64,000 nt of DNA from Methanobacteriota archaeon (GTDB lineage Archaea; Halobacteriota; Methanomicrobia; Methanomicrobiales; Methanocorpusculaceae): assembly GCA_023396065.1 (NCBI GenBank), contig JAEWXF010000001.1, positions 1 to 64,000 of the forward strand, read 5' to 3'. The notes beneath the pieces were generated by a model that was not told the origin of the DNA, did not search any database, and saw nothing but the letters and a program-made list of their open reading frames with translations. A program made the position numbers and the translations under genes. Positions 52,902 to 62,278 of this stretch are shown in pieces (position 1 is the first letter of the stretch; the number at the start of each line of letters is the position of its first letter).

Positions 52902-54180
52902 CGTTGTTGTTGTCGGGGCAGGCGTTGCAGGAATTCAGGCCGCAATGGACATCGCCCGGCACAACATCCATGTCTGGCTCATTGAGCGGGAACCGTCAAT
53001 CGGCGGCCACATGGCTATGCTTGACAAAACATTTCCCACCAATGACTGTTCCATGTGTATCCTCTCCCCGAAAATGGCCGAGGTCGGCCGCCACAAAAAT
53101 ATCACTATCCTCACCCTCGCAGAAGTGGAAAAAATCGAAGGAGATGCAGGAAACTTCACCGTCACCGTCACCGAATATCCCCGATACATCCGTGAAGAAG
53201 ACTGCACCGGCTGCGGAGACTGTACCAACATCTGTCCGATCGAAGTCTACAACCGGTTTGATGCAGGCATCGGCGTTCGCAAAGCAATCTACAAACCCCA
53301 CGCGCAGGTTGTCCCGAACCTCGTGGTCAAAGACAACCTCCACTGTATTGAGTGCGGCCTCTGCTATGATGTCTGCGGAAAAAATGCCGTGCTGCATCGC
53401 GAAGAAGACACGGTCCGGACCAGAGAAATCAGTGCTGCAGCGATTGTCATCGCTACCGGATACACTCTCTTTGACGCCCAGAAAAAATCCCAGTTCGGTT
53501 ACCTGCGGTATCCTGATGTCATCACAAGTCTGGAGTTTGAACGCATGATCAATGCCGGCGGCCCGACCGCAGGCAGCGTCCGCAGACTTTCCAACGGCGA
53601 AGTTCCCGACTCTGTCGTCTTTGTTCAGTGTGTCGGCAGTCGTGACCTCACCGTCAAACGAAACCTCTGTTCCTGCGTCTGCTGTATGTACGCCCTCAAA
53701 AATGCCATGCTGATCAAAGAACACTATCCGGAGACCGAGGTTACTATCCTCTACAATGATCTCCGGGCCTACGGCAAAGGCTACGAGGAGTACGCCGAAC
53801 GCGCCAAAGCGATGGGTGTTCAGATCGTCCGGGCCTTCCCCGGCGAAGTCCAGCAGACCCGTAACGGAACACTCGTGCTCCCTCTCGAAGATACTGAGAC
53901 CCGCGAGTTCAAAAATCTGGAAGCAGGACTTGTCGTCCTCTCCGTCGGCATCGAACCCGAACCGGACACTACCCGGCTTGCCGGAGCCCTTGGTATCCCG
54001 ACCGACGAAGCCCGCTTCCTCATGCCGGAACACCTGAAACTCAACCCGGCCGGAACCATTCGTCCGGGTATCTACATTGCAGGAACCGCAGCCGCGCCCA
54101 AAGACATTCCCGACTCCGTTATGTCCGGCGGGGCCGCTGCCATGAAAGCCGTCATTGACGCAGTCCGGAGTGAAAACTGA
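52891..54180 (+). CDS. short HdrA-like FAD/[4Fe-4S] oxidoreductase
   Basis: Length is 429 aa, compared with about 650 or more for HdrA of heterodisulfide reductase. It starts directly with the FAD Rossmann motif VVVVGAGVAGIQAAMD, then the HdrA hallmark CSMCILSPKMAEVGRH. An inserted ferredoxin has two clusters (CTGCGDCTNICP and CIECGLCYDVCG). The second half has FVQCVGSRD, CSCVCCMYALKNAML and a closing FAD contact IYIAGTAAAPKDIPDSV. The N-terminal Cys domain and C-terminal ferredoxin of true HdrA are missing, and no HdrBC is nearby. I infer an electron-transfer or bifurcating partner for something other than heterodisulfide. Confidence 0.85.
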   Translation: MSSDVVVVGAGVAGIQAAMDIARHNIHVWLIEREPSIGGHMAMLDKTFPTNDCSMCILSPKMAEVGRHKNITILTLAEVEKIEGDAGNFTVTVTEYPRYIREEDCTGCGDCTNICPIEVYNRFDAGIGVRKAIYKPHAQVVPNLVVKDNLHCIECGLCYDVCGKNAVLHREEDTVRTREISAAAIVIATGYTLFDAQKKSQFGYLRYPDVITSLEFERMINAGGPTAGSVRRLSNGEVPDSVVFVQCVGSRDLTVKRNLCSCVCCMYALKNAMLIKEHYPETEVTILYNDLRAYGKGYEEYAERAKAMGVQIVRAFPGEVQQTRNGTLVLPLEDTETREFKNLEAGLVVLSVGIEPEPDTTRLAGALGIPTDEARFLMPEHLKLNPAGTIRPGIYIAGTAAAPKDIPDSVMSGGAAAMKAVIDAVRSEN

Positions 54181-54181
54181 C

Positions 54182-55210
54182 ATGACCGACGAAGGCACAA
54201 AAACTCTCTGGTGGAACGACGAAACCAACACCATCATGATGATCGACCAGACAAAACTTCCTGAAACCCTGGAGATCATTGAGGTGAAAACCGTTGATCG
54301 TCTGGCAGATGCGATCAAAAACCTTGAAGTCCGCGGCGCCCCGGCCCTCGGCGTTGCCGGCGCATTCGGAGTTGCCCTCTCTGCCGTAAACTGTACCTCC
54401 GACATTGAGTTCCTCGAAACCGTCACCGCTGACGCAGAACTCCTCCGTGCCACCCGCCCGACTGCTGTCAACCTCTCATGGGGAATACACAAAGTCCTGC
54501 GAAGTATGGAAAACCTCCCGCCTGAGATGGCACGATTCCTCGCCGTCACCGCGGCAAAGACCATCGCTGCAGACGACGAAAAATGCTGTATGCTGCTTGG
54601 TCACAACGGCGCAGCCCTCATGCCGCAGATCGGGACGGTTCTCACCCACTGTAATGCCGGAGCACTCGCCTGTTCTACGTGGGGAACTGCGCTTGGAGTC
54701 ATCCGTTCCGCACACAAGGCAGGGAAAAAAGTGTCCGTCATCTCCTGTGAAACCCGTCCGCTTCTGCAGGGTTCACGGCTTACCGCATGGGAACTCCACC
54801 GCGACGGTATCCCGGTAACCTCCGTGATTGACTCGGAAGCGGCATTTCTCATGCGGAAAGGAACGATCGACTGCGTCATTGTGGGTGCGGACCGCATCAC
54901 CAAAGACGCCGTTTTCAATAAGATCGGGACCTACATGCATGCAGTCTGCGCAAAACACCATAACATCCCCTTCTATGTAGCAGCTCCGGCTTCTACCTTT
55001 GACGTGGATGCATGCGAGGCGGACATCACGATCGAGGAACGCAAACGCGATGAGGTCGCAGCTTTCTGGGGCAGGCAGACAGCTCCCTCCGGGGTTCCGA
55101 TACTCAACTATGCGTTTGATGCAACCCCGCTGGATCTGGTTACTGCCATCATCACCGAGAAGGGTGTTTTCTATCCGCCATATGACTTCAGCTCCCTGAG
55201 ACAGAAGTAA
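54182..55210 (+). CDS. mtnA: methylthioribose-1-phosphate isomerase (MtnA family)
   Basis: Length is 342 aa from the ATG at 54182, 1 base after the HdrA-like stop. MtnA converts methylthioribose-1-phosphate to the ribulose form in methionine salvage; in methanogens it also serves 5-deoxyribose salvage. The family core is intact: VRGAPALGVAGAFG, LTHCNAGALACSTWGTALGV with the catalytic Cys, CETRPLLQGSRLTAWEL, and CVIVGADRITKD with the catalytic Asp. The related ribose-1,5-bisphosphate isomerases lack some of these. It is the third gene of the operon. Confidence 0.9.
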   Translation: MTDEGTKTLWWNDETNTIMMIDQTKLPETLEIIEVKTVDRLADAIKNLEVRGAPALGVAGAFGVALSAVNCTSDIEFLETVTADAELLRATRPTAVNLSWGIHKVLRSMENLPPEMARFLAVTAAKTIAADDEKCCMLLGHNGAALMPQIGTVLTHCNAGALACSTWGTALGVIRSAHKAGKKVSVISCETRPLLQGSRLTAWELHRDGIPVTSVIDSEAAFLMRKGTIDCVIVGADRITKDAVFNKIGTYMHAVCAKHHNIPFYVAAPASTFDVDACEADITIEERKRDEVAAFWGRQTAPSGVPILNYAFDATPLDLVTAIITEKGVFYPPYDFSSLRQK

Positions 55211-55214
55211 AACA

Positions 55215-55919
55215 ATGGTAATCACACTTCCGTTCTCCCTTTTTAACAGTCCCTTCTGGGACAGCGTAGCTCTCTTTCTCGGCCAGCTTGCCCTGCTCAT
55301 CTTCTTCGTCTGGCTGATCCTTGTACTCATCACCGTTTCCCTCTTCGTCCTTTCCGTCCGGCGGAAACGTCTTTACTGTCCAAGCTTGCTCCGCCCGGCA
55401 TATCTTCTGCTGAAGGGCGGTGTCAGTACCGGATGCCGGATGTTCGGCATTGATGATACCGAGATTATCACCGTTCTGATCGGACTGGAAAACGATGTGA
55501 ACCGCGATGAGTTCGCCAAAATTCCGGTCAGTGAACGGGTTATCTTTCTGCCGCACTGTCTGCGGTCGGCAAAATGTCCGGCACACCTTACACCGCTCGG
55601 GATCAAATGCCTCAAATGCGGAAAATGTGATCTTGGCATGGGAACGACCGCACTGGAGGAAGCCGGTTACCAGGTTTTTATTGTTCCCGGATCAACCTAT
55701 ATCAAACGGCTGCTGAAACGGTTCCCGTCGAAAGCAATGATCGGTGTCGGGTGCCTGATGGAGATTAAACAGTTTCAGGAACTTGCCCGAAAAATCCAGA
55801 TGACTGCTCTGGGTGTTGTGATGAAAAACGACGGCTGTGTGGAGACTTCGCTTGAGTGGGACGATTTGTTTGAGGCGGCATCCGTTGGTCTGCCGGAACA
55901 AATCAGGGGGAAACCGTAA
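55215..55919 (+). CDS. DUF116 family membrane protein (copy 1)
   Basis: Length is 234 aa. An N-terminal membrane helix (VALFLGQLALLIFFVWLILV, with a second part LITVSLFVLSV) precedes a soluble Cys-rich domain: LPHCLRSAKCPAHLTPLGIKC, CLKCGKCDLG, then VPGSTYIKRLLKRFPSKAMIGVGC. At least seven cysteines suggest an Fe-S cluster. DUF116 proteins are widespread in methanogens and other anaerobes and have no agreed function. It starts 4 bases after mtnA and is followed immediately by a paralogue. Confidence 0.85.
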   Translation: MVITLPFSLFNSPFWDSVALFLGQLALLIFFVWLILVLITVSLFVLSVRRKRLYCPSLLRPAYLLLKGGVSTGCRMFGIDDTEIITVLIGLENDVNRDEFAKIPVSERVIFLPHCLRSAKCPAHLTPLGIKCLKCGKCDLGMGTTALEEAGYQVFIVPGSTYIKRLLKRFPSKAMIGVGCLMEIKQFQELARKIQMTALGVVMKNDGCVETSLEWDDLFEAASVGLPEQIRGKP

Positions 55920-56675
55920 ATGGCGGTCACTCTTCCCCTGCCGGCTACCCTGTTCAACGGCGGTGTCTGGGACAATATAGCTCTCGTTATCGGCCAGATT
56001 CTCCTGATTCTGATTCTCGTCTGGATTGTCTTTGTTCTGATTATGGTGATGCTCATCGTCCTCTCGATCAAACGCAAACATCTCTACTTCCCGATACTGC
56101 TGCGGCCGGTACTGACGTTTACCGAAGGGACCGTTCAGACCTGCTGTCAGGTTCTCGGGGTGGATTCATCCCAGCTGATGGAGTTTCTCATCGGAATCGA
56201 TAACGATGTTAACACGAGTGCTTTTGCGAAGGTGCCGGTAACCAGGCGTGCTGTCTTTTTCCCCCAGTGTCTGCGGTCGGCAAAGTGCCCTGCACACCTG
56301 ACGCCCGACGGGCTGAAATGTGTTTCCTGCGGACGCTGCGGTCTCGGCTCTGTCATTCCTCCTCTTGAAGCTGCCGGATACAAGACGTTTCTGATCCCCG
56401 GGTCGACCTTCATTAAGCGGATGGTCAAAAAGTACCAGCCTGAAGCAATGATCGGTGTCGGATGTCTGATCGAGGTAAAAGAGGGTCTGGAGATGGGGAA
56501 ACGTATCTCTATGATTACGCTCGGCGTGGTAACAAAGACTGACGGTTGCGTGGAGACGACGATGGACTGGGACCAGCTGCTGGAGGTTGCTTCAATCGGT
56601 CTGCCGCAGCCGATTGTCCGGGATGAGAGGTATCTCTCCCCTGAGGATACTGATGTTTTGCCGGAACGTTCCTGA
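55920..56675 (+). CDS. DUF116 family membrane protein (copy 2)
   Basis: Length is 251 aa, a tandem paralogue starting at the base after the previous stop. It has the same layout: membrane segment (ALVIGQILLILILVWIVFVL, IMVMLIVLSI), then PQCLRSAKCPAHLTPDGLKC, CVSCGRCGLG, VPGST-like IPGSTFIKRMVKK, IGVGCLIEVKEGLEMGKRIS and TDGCVETTMDWDQLL. The two copies are about half identical by eye. The C-terminal 20 residues or so are an acidic extension absent from copy 1. A heterodimer is plausible. Confidence 0.85.
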   Translation: MAVTLPLPATLFNGGVWDNIALVIGQILLILILVWIVFVLIMVMLIVLSIKRKHLYFPILLRPVLTFTEGTVQTCCQVLGVDSSQLMEFLIGIDNDVNTSAFAKVPVTRRAVFFPQCLRSAKCPAHLTPDGLKCVSCGRCGLGSVIPPLEAAGYKTFLIPGSTFIKRMVKKYQPEAMIGVGCLIEVKEGLEMGKRISMITLGVVTKTDGCVETTMDWDQLLEVASIGLPQPIVRDERYLSPEDTDVLPERS

Positions 56676-56778
56676 TCGCATATCCGTGTGAAAGTTATAC
56701 TATTCTCGTAATACTATTTTTTTACCAATTATTACTATATACCATCGAATTCCAATTAGATAGGAGAGGATACTCCAG
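56676..56778 (+). promoter_or_regulatory. promoter region of the cobN-ABC operon
   Basis: The region is AT-rich, with CTATATAC at about 56735-56742 as TATA box and GGAGAGG (56762-56768) as ribosome site. The leader is about 20 bases. Confidence 0.5.
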
Positions 56779-59700
56779 ATGGCTATAAAACTTGTATCAA
56801 TCATGTGGGATGCATATCTCCCCCTTATGAAAAAAGCAGCCAGGGACTGTGGAGTCAATCTGACTATCTATGCGAATCGGTCTCTGGAAGATTCCCCGGA
56901 ACGTTGTGCTGATGCGGTCCGGGACTGTGCGGCCGCAGATGTCATTCTCCTGTATCGGACAACTCACCGGTTCTGGGATGAACTGGAACCGTCCATCAGG
57001 ACGATCCGGGAAACCACACCGGTGATTTGTGTGGGTCATGAGGTCTCATACTGGGCACTGACCTCAACCGATCCCGAAACTGCAACAACCGCATACCGGT
57101 ATCTGATATATAACGGTCTGGAAAATTTCCACCGGCTGATGACATATCTTCTCATCCGGTTTGCCGGAGAATCCGAAACAGCTCTCCCCCCGATTGATGT
57201 CCCATGGCAGGGTATTATTCACCCGTCTGCCGGGAGGAGAATATTCTCCACCACCCGTGAATATCTGGACTGGTATCCGGCACAGCCGGGGGCTCCATGG
57301 ATCGGGGTTCTAATCTCCCGGATTGCCTGGGTCTCTGAAGGATATGCGATTGAACAGTCTGTAATCACTGATCTGGAATCTGCGGGGCTCAATGTACTTC
57401 CGGTCTTTACCAACTCTCTGCAGGATGACACAACCGGATCACAGAATATCGCAGGTGTCATCAGTACATACTTTGCCCCGGACGGCATTGTACAGGTGGA
57501 TGCAGTCGTAAAACTCGTCACGTTTATGATCGGCAAAACCTCCCGGAACGATGCAGTCTCCTCAGCAAAAGCAGGCTCTGACCTTTTGGCTTCACTCAAC
57601 ATTCCGGTCTTCCAGCCGATAACCGCATTCTATACCACACTGGAAGACTGGGAATCCTCCTCCGGTCTCTCCGCCGATATCACCTGGACTGTTGCAATGC
57701 CTGAGTTTGAAGGCGTTATCGAACCGATAATGCTTGGCTCAACCCGTGCCGGAGCTGACAGTGAGTACGGCAGAACCGTACTCCCGGAGCGCAGCAAAAA
57801 AATTGCACGAAGAGTTTCCCGATGGATGACACTGAGAAAAAAACCTGCCGCAGAACGGAAAATAGTATTTTTCCTGAACAATAATCCCTGTGCCAGTGTC
57901 GAGGCAAACATCGGGGGAGCAGCGCATCTTGATGCAGCCGAGAGCGTGGTTCGGATTCTTCGGAGAATGCAGCAGGAGGGATATACGGTGACACCGCCGG
58001 CCTCGGGAAAAGAGTTGATGGACCTCTTCCTTTCCCGCAAAGCAATCTCTGAGTTCCGCTGGACGACATGTTCCGAAATTGTACGGTGCGGGGGGACTGT
58101 CTACCGGATGCCGGCGTCTGAGTATGCGGCATATTTTTCCGGTCTGCCGCCTGCGGTCCGGGAAAAAATGCTGAATGTCTGGGGTGAACCGCCCGGAGAA
58201 GGCATGGTACTGGACGGTGATCTTCTCATAACCGGTCTTTCGTTTGGGAATGTTATCATTGCGGTTCAGCCGAAACGGGGATGCTTTGGGGCACGGTGTG
58301 ACGGTGCCGTCTGTAAAATTCTTCATGACCCCGACTGTCCGCCGACTCACCAGTATCTGGCAACCTACCATTACTACCGCGACATTTTCGGTGCGGATGC
58401 GTTTGTCCATGTCGGAACACATGGAAATCTGGAGTTTCTGCCTGGGAAAGGAACAGCTCTCTCTGAAACCTGCTTCCCTGATGTTTCGATCGGTGATGTC
58501 CCGTTTCTCTACATCTACAATACAGATAACCCGCCGGAAGGCACCATTGCAAAACGCCGAGCCTATGCAACTCTGATCGGCCATATGCAGGTGGCCATGG
58601 ACTCCGCATCGCTGTATGGCGAATGGGAAACACTTGACCAGCTGCTGAATCAGTATGAAACCTCCCGGCACGATCCGGCACGCGGTCATGCTCTGCATCA
58701 TATGATTCTTGATGCGGTGTCAGCGGCACATCTGGATGAGCTGGCCATAACGCATGAAACACCTATGGATGAGACCGTTCGTCTCTGCCATGAAACTCTG
58801 GCACGTCTGCGTACATCGTCAATAGATGCAGGGATGCATATCTTCGGAGATATTCCTGATGAAGCCCGAAAAGTTGTCATGATTTCCTCCATCCTCAGAT
58901 ATGATGCAGGAGATCTCCACCTTTCTCCCCGGAAAATGATTGCTGCAATGTTTGGACTGGAGTATGGCAATCTTCTCAGAAATCCGGGAGAGTTTGCGAC
59001 CGTGCTGGCAATGTCAAACGGGGCTGCAGCCGAATGGATTGATACCCGGGTGAAACTGCTGGTGAAACTGGTTCTGAAAGGGTCTGATGATGAAACAATC
59101 TCTGATGCATTCGGCAGACCTGTTCCGGACGGATTTGGGGAACTGCGGGAGCGGATTCTTGATCTGAATCTCCGAATCACGGAGTCCCGGGAGGAAGAGA
59201 GTCTGCTGAACGGAATGGCAGGAGGATATATTCCTCCGGGACCTTCCGGGCTGGTAACCCGCGGACGGGATGATGTCCTCCCGAGCGGGAGGAACTTTTA
59301 CTCACTTGATCCCAACCGTGTCCCGACCACTTCAGCGTGGCGGGTCGGCAGCAGACTTGCAGATGCGCTTGTTGAAAAGTATCTCACTGAATCGGGTGAA
59401 CTTCCGGAAACGGTAGCGTTTTACTGGATGGCAAGTGACATCATGACCGCAGACGGCGAAATGATGGCTGAGATTTTCTCACTGCTGGGCGTTGTTCCTG
59501 TCTGGCAGAAAAATGGTCAGGTTCGATCCTTTATCGTTACTCCTTTCGATCGGCTGACTCGTCCACGCATTGATATCACCGTCCGGAGTTCAGGAATCCT
59601 CAGGGATAACTTTACGAACTGTATAGATCTGGTGGACCGTGCGGTTTCGGCAGTCGCGGTTCTGGATGAACCACCGGAGATGAACTTTGTGAGAAAGCAT

Positions 59701-60579
59701 GTCCTTGCAGAAATGACGTCAGGGACAACCCTTGAAGAGGCAACTGCCAGGATATTTTCCGGAAAGCCGGGTACCTACACGTCAGGGGTAAATCTTGCGG
59801 TGCTTTCCGGGGCATGGAAAACCGAACAGGATCTCGCAGAGATTTATATTTCTACAAATGGATATGCCTATGGCAATGATCGCGGCGGGAAAGCAGCCCA
59901 TGAGCAGTTTGCCGCAAATCTGGAAACGGTCTCGGTTACGTTTAACAAAGTCGTTTCCGATGAACATGATCTGCTCGGCTGCTGCTGTTATTTCGGGAAT
60001 CAGGGAGGACTGACCGCTGCGGCCCGTCATCTTTCCGGAAAACCGGTCAAAGCATACTATGGCGACACTCGTGAGGCGGAGAATGTTTCCGTCCACACTC
60101 TCGCGGACGAACTCCGTCGTGTGGTCCGGGCAAAACTTCTGAACCCCAAGTGGATTGAGGGCATGAAGGAACACGGCTACAAAGGGGCTGCAGATATGAT
60201 GAAACGAGTAACCCGGGTGTACGGATGGGAAGCATCCACCCGGGAAGTTGATGACTGGGTCTTTGATGATATTGCAAAAACCTTTGTCACTGATCCGGAG
60301 ATGAAGGAATTTTTCGAGAAGAATAATCCCTATGCTCTGGAAGAAATCTCCCGGCGTCTGCTTGAAGCAAATAGCCGCGGTCTCTGGGAACCGGATCCGG
60401 TGGTTCTGGATGATCTGAAATCTGCCTATCTGGAGATTGAATCCTGGATGGAGGAGAGGTCAGGGGAGGGAGAGTTTCAGGGCGGGTCACTGGATGTTGT
60501 TACGGCAGATGATGTTCCCGGATGGAATGAGGACATTGCAGAGGTTATGCGCCGGGTTCACGGACGGAGGAACGCATGA
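56779..60579 (+). CDS. cobN: CobN/magnesium-chelatase-H-type metal chelatase subunit
   Basis: Length is 1266 aa, the normal size. CobN is the large substrate-binding subunit of ATP-dependent cobaltochelatase. It is recognised by FVHVGTHGNLEFLPGKGTA, the FLYIYNTDNPPEGTIAKRRA block, and the C-terminal LAVLSGAWKTEQDLAEIYIS ... DEHDLLGCCCYFGNQGG. An N-terminal region with AADVILLYRTTHRFWDE is typical. The AAA+ partner subunits (CobS/T or ChlI/D) are not in the window. It overlaps an ABC-2 ATPase gene by ATGA, so cobalt/cobalamin handling or export of a tetrapyrrole is a plausible context. Confidence 0.88.
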   Translation: MAIKLVSIMWDAYLPLMKKAARDCGVNLTIYANRSLEDSPERCADAVRDCAAADVILLYRTTHRFWDELEPSIRTIRETTPVICVGHEVSYWALTSTDPETATTAYRYLIYNGLENFHRLMTYLLIRFAGESETALPPIDVPWQGIIHPSAGRRIFSTTREYLDWYPAQPGAPWIGVLISRIAWVSEGYAIEQSVITDLESAGLNVLPVFTNSLQDDTTGSQNIAGVISTYFAPDGIVQVDAVVKLVTFMIGKTSRNDAVSSAKAGSDLLASLNIPVFQPITAFYTTLEDWESSSGLSADITWTVAMPEFEGVIEPIMLGSTRAGADSEYGRTVLPERSKKIARRVSRWMTLRKKPAAERKIVFFLNNNPCASVEANIGGAAHLDAAESVVRILRRMQQEGYTVTPPASGKELMDLFLSRKAISEFRWTTCSEIVRCGGTVYRMPASEYAAYFSGLPPAVREKMLNVWGEPPGEGMVLDGDLLITGLSFGNVIIAVQPKRGCFGARCDGAVCKILHDPDCPPTHQYLATYHYYRDIFGADAFVHVGTHGNLEFLPGKGTALSETCFPDVSIGDVPFLYIYNTDNPPEGTIAKRRAYATLIGHMQVAMDSASLYGEWETLDQLLNQYETSRHDPARGHALHHMILDAVSAAHLDELAITHETPMDETVRLCHETLARLRTSSIDAGMHIFGDIPDEARKVVMISSILRYDAGDLHLSPRKMIAAMFGLEYGNLLRNPGEFATVLAMSNGAAAEWIDTRVKLLVKLVLKGSDDETISDAFGRPVPDGFGELRERILDLNLRITESREEESLLNGMAGGYIPPGPSGLVTRGRDDVLPSGRNFYSLDPNRVPTTSAWRVGSRLADALVEKYLTESGELPETVAFYWMASDIMTADGEMMAEIFSLLGVVPVWQKNGQVRSFIVTPFDRLTRPRIDITVRSSGILRDNFTNCIDLVDRAVSAVAVLDEPPEMNFVRKHVLAEMTSGTTLEEATARIFSGKPGTYTSGVNLAVLSGAWKTEQDLAEIYISTNGYAYGNDRGGKAAHEQFAANLETVSVTFNKVVSDEHDLLGCCCYFGNQGGLTAAARHLSGKPVKAYYGDTREAENVSVHTLADELRRVVRAKLLNPKWIEGMKEHGYKGAADMMKRVTRVYGWEASTREVDDWVFDDIAKTFVTDPEMKEFFEKNNPYALEEISRRLLEANSRGLWEPDPVVLDDLKSAYLEIESWMEERSGEGEFQGGSLDVVTADDVPGWNEDIAEVMRRVHGRRNA

Positions 60580-61547
60580 CTGCAATTGAGACTACAAGCC
60601 TGACAAAGTATTACGGGAAACTGTGTGCGGTGTCAGATCTGAGTCTTTCGGTGGACAATGAAGTGTACGGTCTGCTTGGGCCGAATGGTTCGGGAAAGAC
60701 CACGACCGTCAGGATTCTGACAACACTTCTGGAACCAACGTCAGGGTCTGCGTTGGTCTGCGGGCATGATGTGAGCCACAACGGCGCAAAGGTCCGTGAG
60801 TTGATGAGTTATGTTCCGCAGGATATGGCGGTTGATATCCGGCTGACGGGTCGGGAGAATGTGACATTTTTTGCGAAGCTGTACGGGATACGTGATCGTC
60901 GTGAACGAAAACTCAGGGTTGATGCGGCGCTGGAGGTGATGGATCTCACTGACCGGGCAGATGATCTGACGAAGACGTACTCGGGCGGGATGCGCCGCCG
61001 TCTGGAGCTTGCGCAGGCTCTGGTCCATGATCCTGAGGTGCTGTTTCTGGATGAGCCTACGATCGGGCTGGATGTGGCTGCAAGAAAATCTATCTGGGAA
61101 CATATTACGACGTTACGCAGATCCGGTATGACGGTGTTTGTGACGACTCATCATATGGATGAGGCAGACCGGTACTGTGATCGGGTCGGTATTATTAAGC
61201 ATGGCAGTGTTGTCCGGGAGGGGTCACCTGCACGTCTGAAAAGTGAGCTACAGACGGATGTGATTCTGATTCGGGCTGAGGGGCAGCTTCCCGGTGATCT
61301 GCCTGAGGGTGTGACGTTTCTTGGGACCGGTAACGAAGATGATGAGTTTCTGTTTGCTGCAGATCAGGGCTCTGTCCGGCTTGCGGCTTTGCTTCTTTCC
61401 TGTGAGCATGCGGGTATGAAGATTGTGTCGTCTTCTGTTCGTGAACCGACTCTGGAGGATGTGTTTCTCCAGTCGGTTGGTTCGGAGAATCAGGATATGG
61501 GCGCATTTGATTTCCGGCAGTTCCGGAATATGATGTCGAGGCGGTAG
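60576..61547 (+). CDS. ABC transporter ATP-binding protein (DrrA/ABC-2 type)
   Basis: Length is 323 aa. Nucleotide-binding motifs: Walker A GPNGSGKTTTV, signature YSGGMRRRLELAQAL, Walker B VLFLDEPTIGLD and the switch THHMDEADRYC. A C-terminal domain of about 100 residues, typical of DrrA-like ATPases, follows (LPEGVTFLGTGNEDDEFLF; EPTLEDVFLQSVG). It pairs with the permease encoded 2 bases downstream and probably exports a hydrophobic substrate. Confidence 0.9.
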   Translation: MTAIETTSLTKYYGKLCAVSDLSLSVDNEVYGLLGPNGSGKTTTVRILTTLLEPTSGSALVCGHDVSHNGAKVRELMSYVPQDMAVDIRLTGRENVTFFAKLYGIRDRRERKLRVDAALEVMDLTDRADDLTKTYSGGMRRRLELAQALVHDPEVLFLDEPTIGLDVAARKSIWEHITTLRRSGMTVFVTTHHMDEADRYCDRVGIIKHGSVVREGSPARLKSELQTDVILIRAEGQLPGDLPEGVTFLGTGNEDDEFLFAADQGSVRLAALLLSCEHAGMKIVSSSVREPTLEDVFLQSVGSENQDMGAFDFRQFRNMMSRR

Positions 61548-61549
61548 AG

Positions 61550-62278
61550 ATGGACCGGGTGTTTGCGTATGTGGAACGGGATCTCCGCCGCTGGTCCCGT
61601 GCGAAGATGAATGTGGTGTCCACGCTTGCGATGCCTGCGGCGTGGCTGATTTTTGTGGGTCTGGCACTGCCGACGACGTTTACGGATAATTATCTGGATT
61701 TTATTACGCCGAGTATTCTTGTTCTGACGATGCTTTCCGCAGGTCTTGCGGGGGGGTCGAGTCTGATGTTTGATAAGATTTTAGGATATCTGAATAAGTT
61801 TCTGGCAATGCCTGCACCGCGGGAGAGTATTCTTCTGGGTAAGATTGTGTTTATTACGATTCGGGGCCTGATTCAGGCGACTGTGATTCTGGTGATTGCG
61901 CTGCTGATCGGGGCGTCACTTCTGCCGCCGGCTGTATATGTGGAGATGTATGGTATTTTGTTTTTGTTCGGGGTGCTGGTTTCGGCGTTTGGGACAACTA
62001 TTGCGTTGTATCTGGGGGATCATGACTCGTATGCGGCGGCGCAGGCGTTTATTTCTATGCCGCTGTTTTTTACGTCGAGTGCTCTGATGCCGTATTCGGC
62101 GATGCCTGAATGGCTTGCTGTGTGTGCTCATGTAAATCCGGTGAGTTATGCAATTGATGCGGCCCGGGCGGCTGCTTCAGGCCATGTTCCTCTTGAACCG
62201 GTTCTGGTTCTGGTGGCTGGTGCTGTGGTGATGCTCTGTGTCTGTTCGTGGATTTTCAGAAAAGTTACGGTGAGATGA
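61550..62278 (+). CDS. ABC-2 type transporter permease
   Basis: Length is 242 aa with six membrane helices and the ABC-2 hallmark in VLVSAFGTTIALYLGDHDSY, followed by SMPLFFTSSALMPYSAMPEW and HVNPVSYAIDAARAA. The N-terminal cytoplasmic segment is short (DRVFAYVERDLRRWSRAKMN). It forms a half-size exporter with the upstream ATPase. Its stop overlaps the binding-lipoprotein ATG (ATGA). Confidence 0.87.
   Translation: MDRVFAYVERDLRRWSRAKMNVVSTLAMPAAWLIFVGLALPTTFTDNYLDFITPSILVLTMLSAGLAGGSSLMFDKILGYLNKFLAMPAPRESILLGKIVFITIRGLIQATVILVIALLIGASLLPPAVYVEMYGILFLFGVLVSAFGTTIALYLGDHDSYAAAQAFISMPLFFTSSALMPYSAMPEWLAVCAHVNPVSYAIDAARAAASGHVPLEPVLVLVAGAVVMLCVCSWIFRKVTVR

Noticed and set aside
52996..54564. 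Minus-strand 522-codon frame
   Set aside because: Antisense to the HdrA-like and mtnA genes, whose motifs are intact; the product has unnatural composition.
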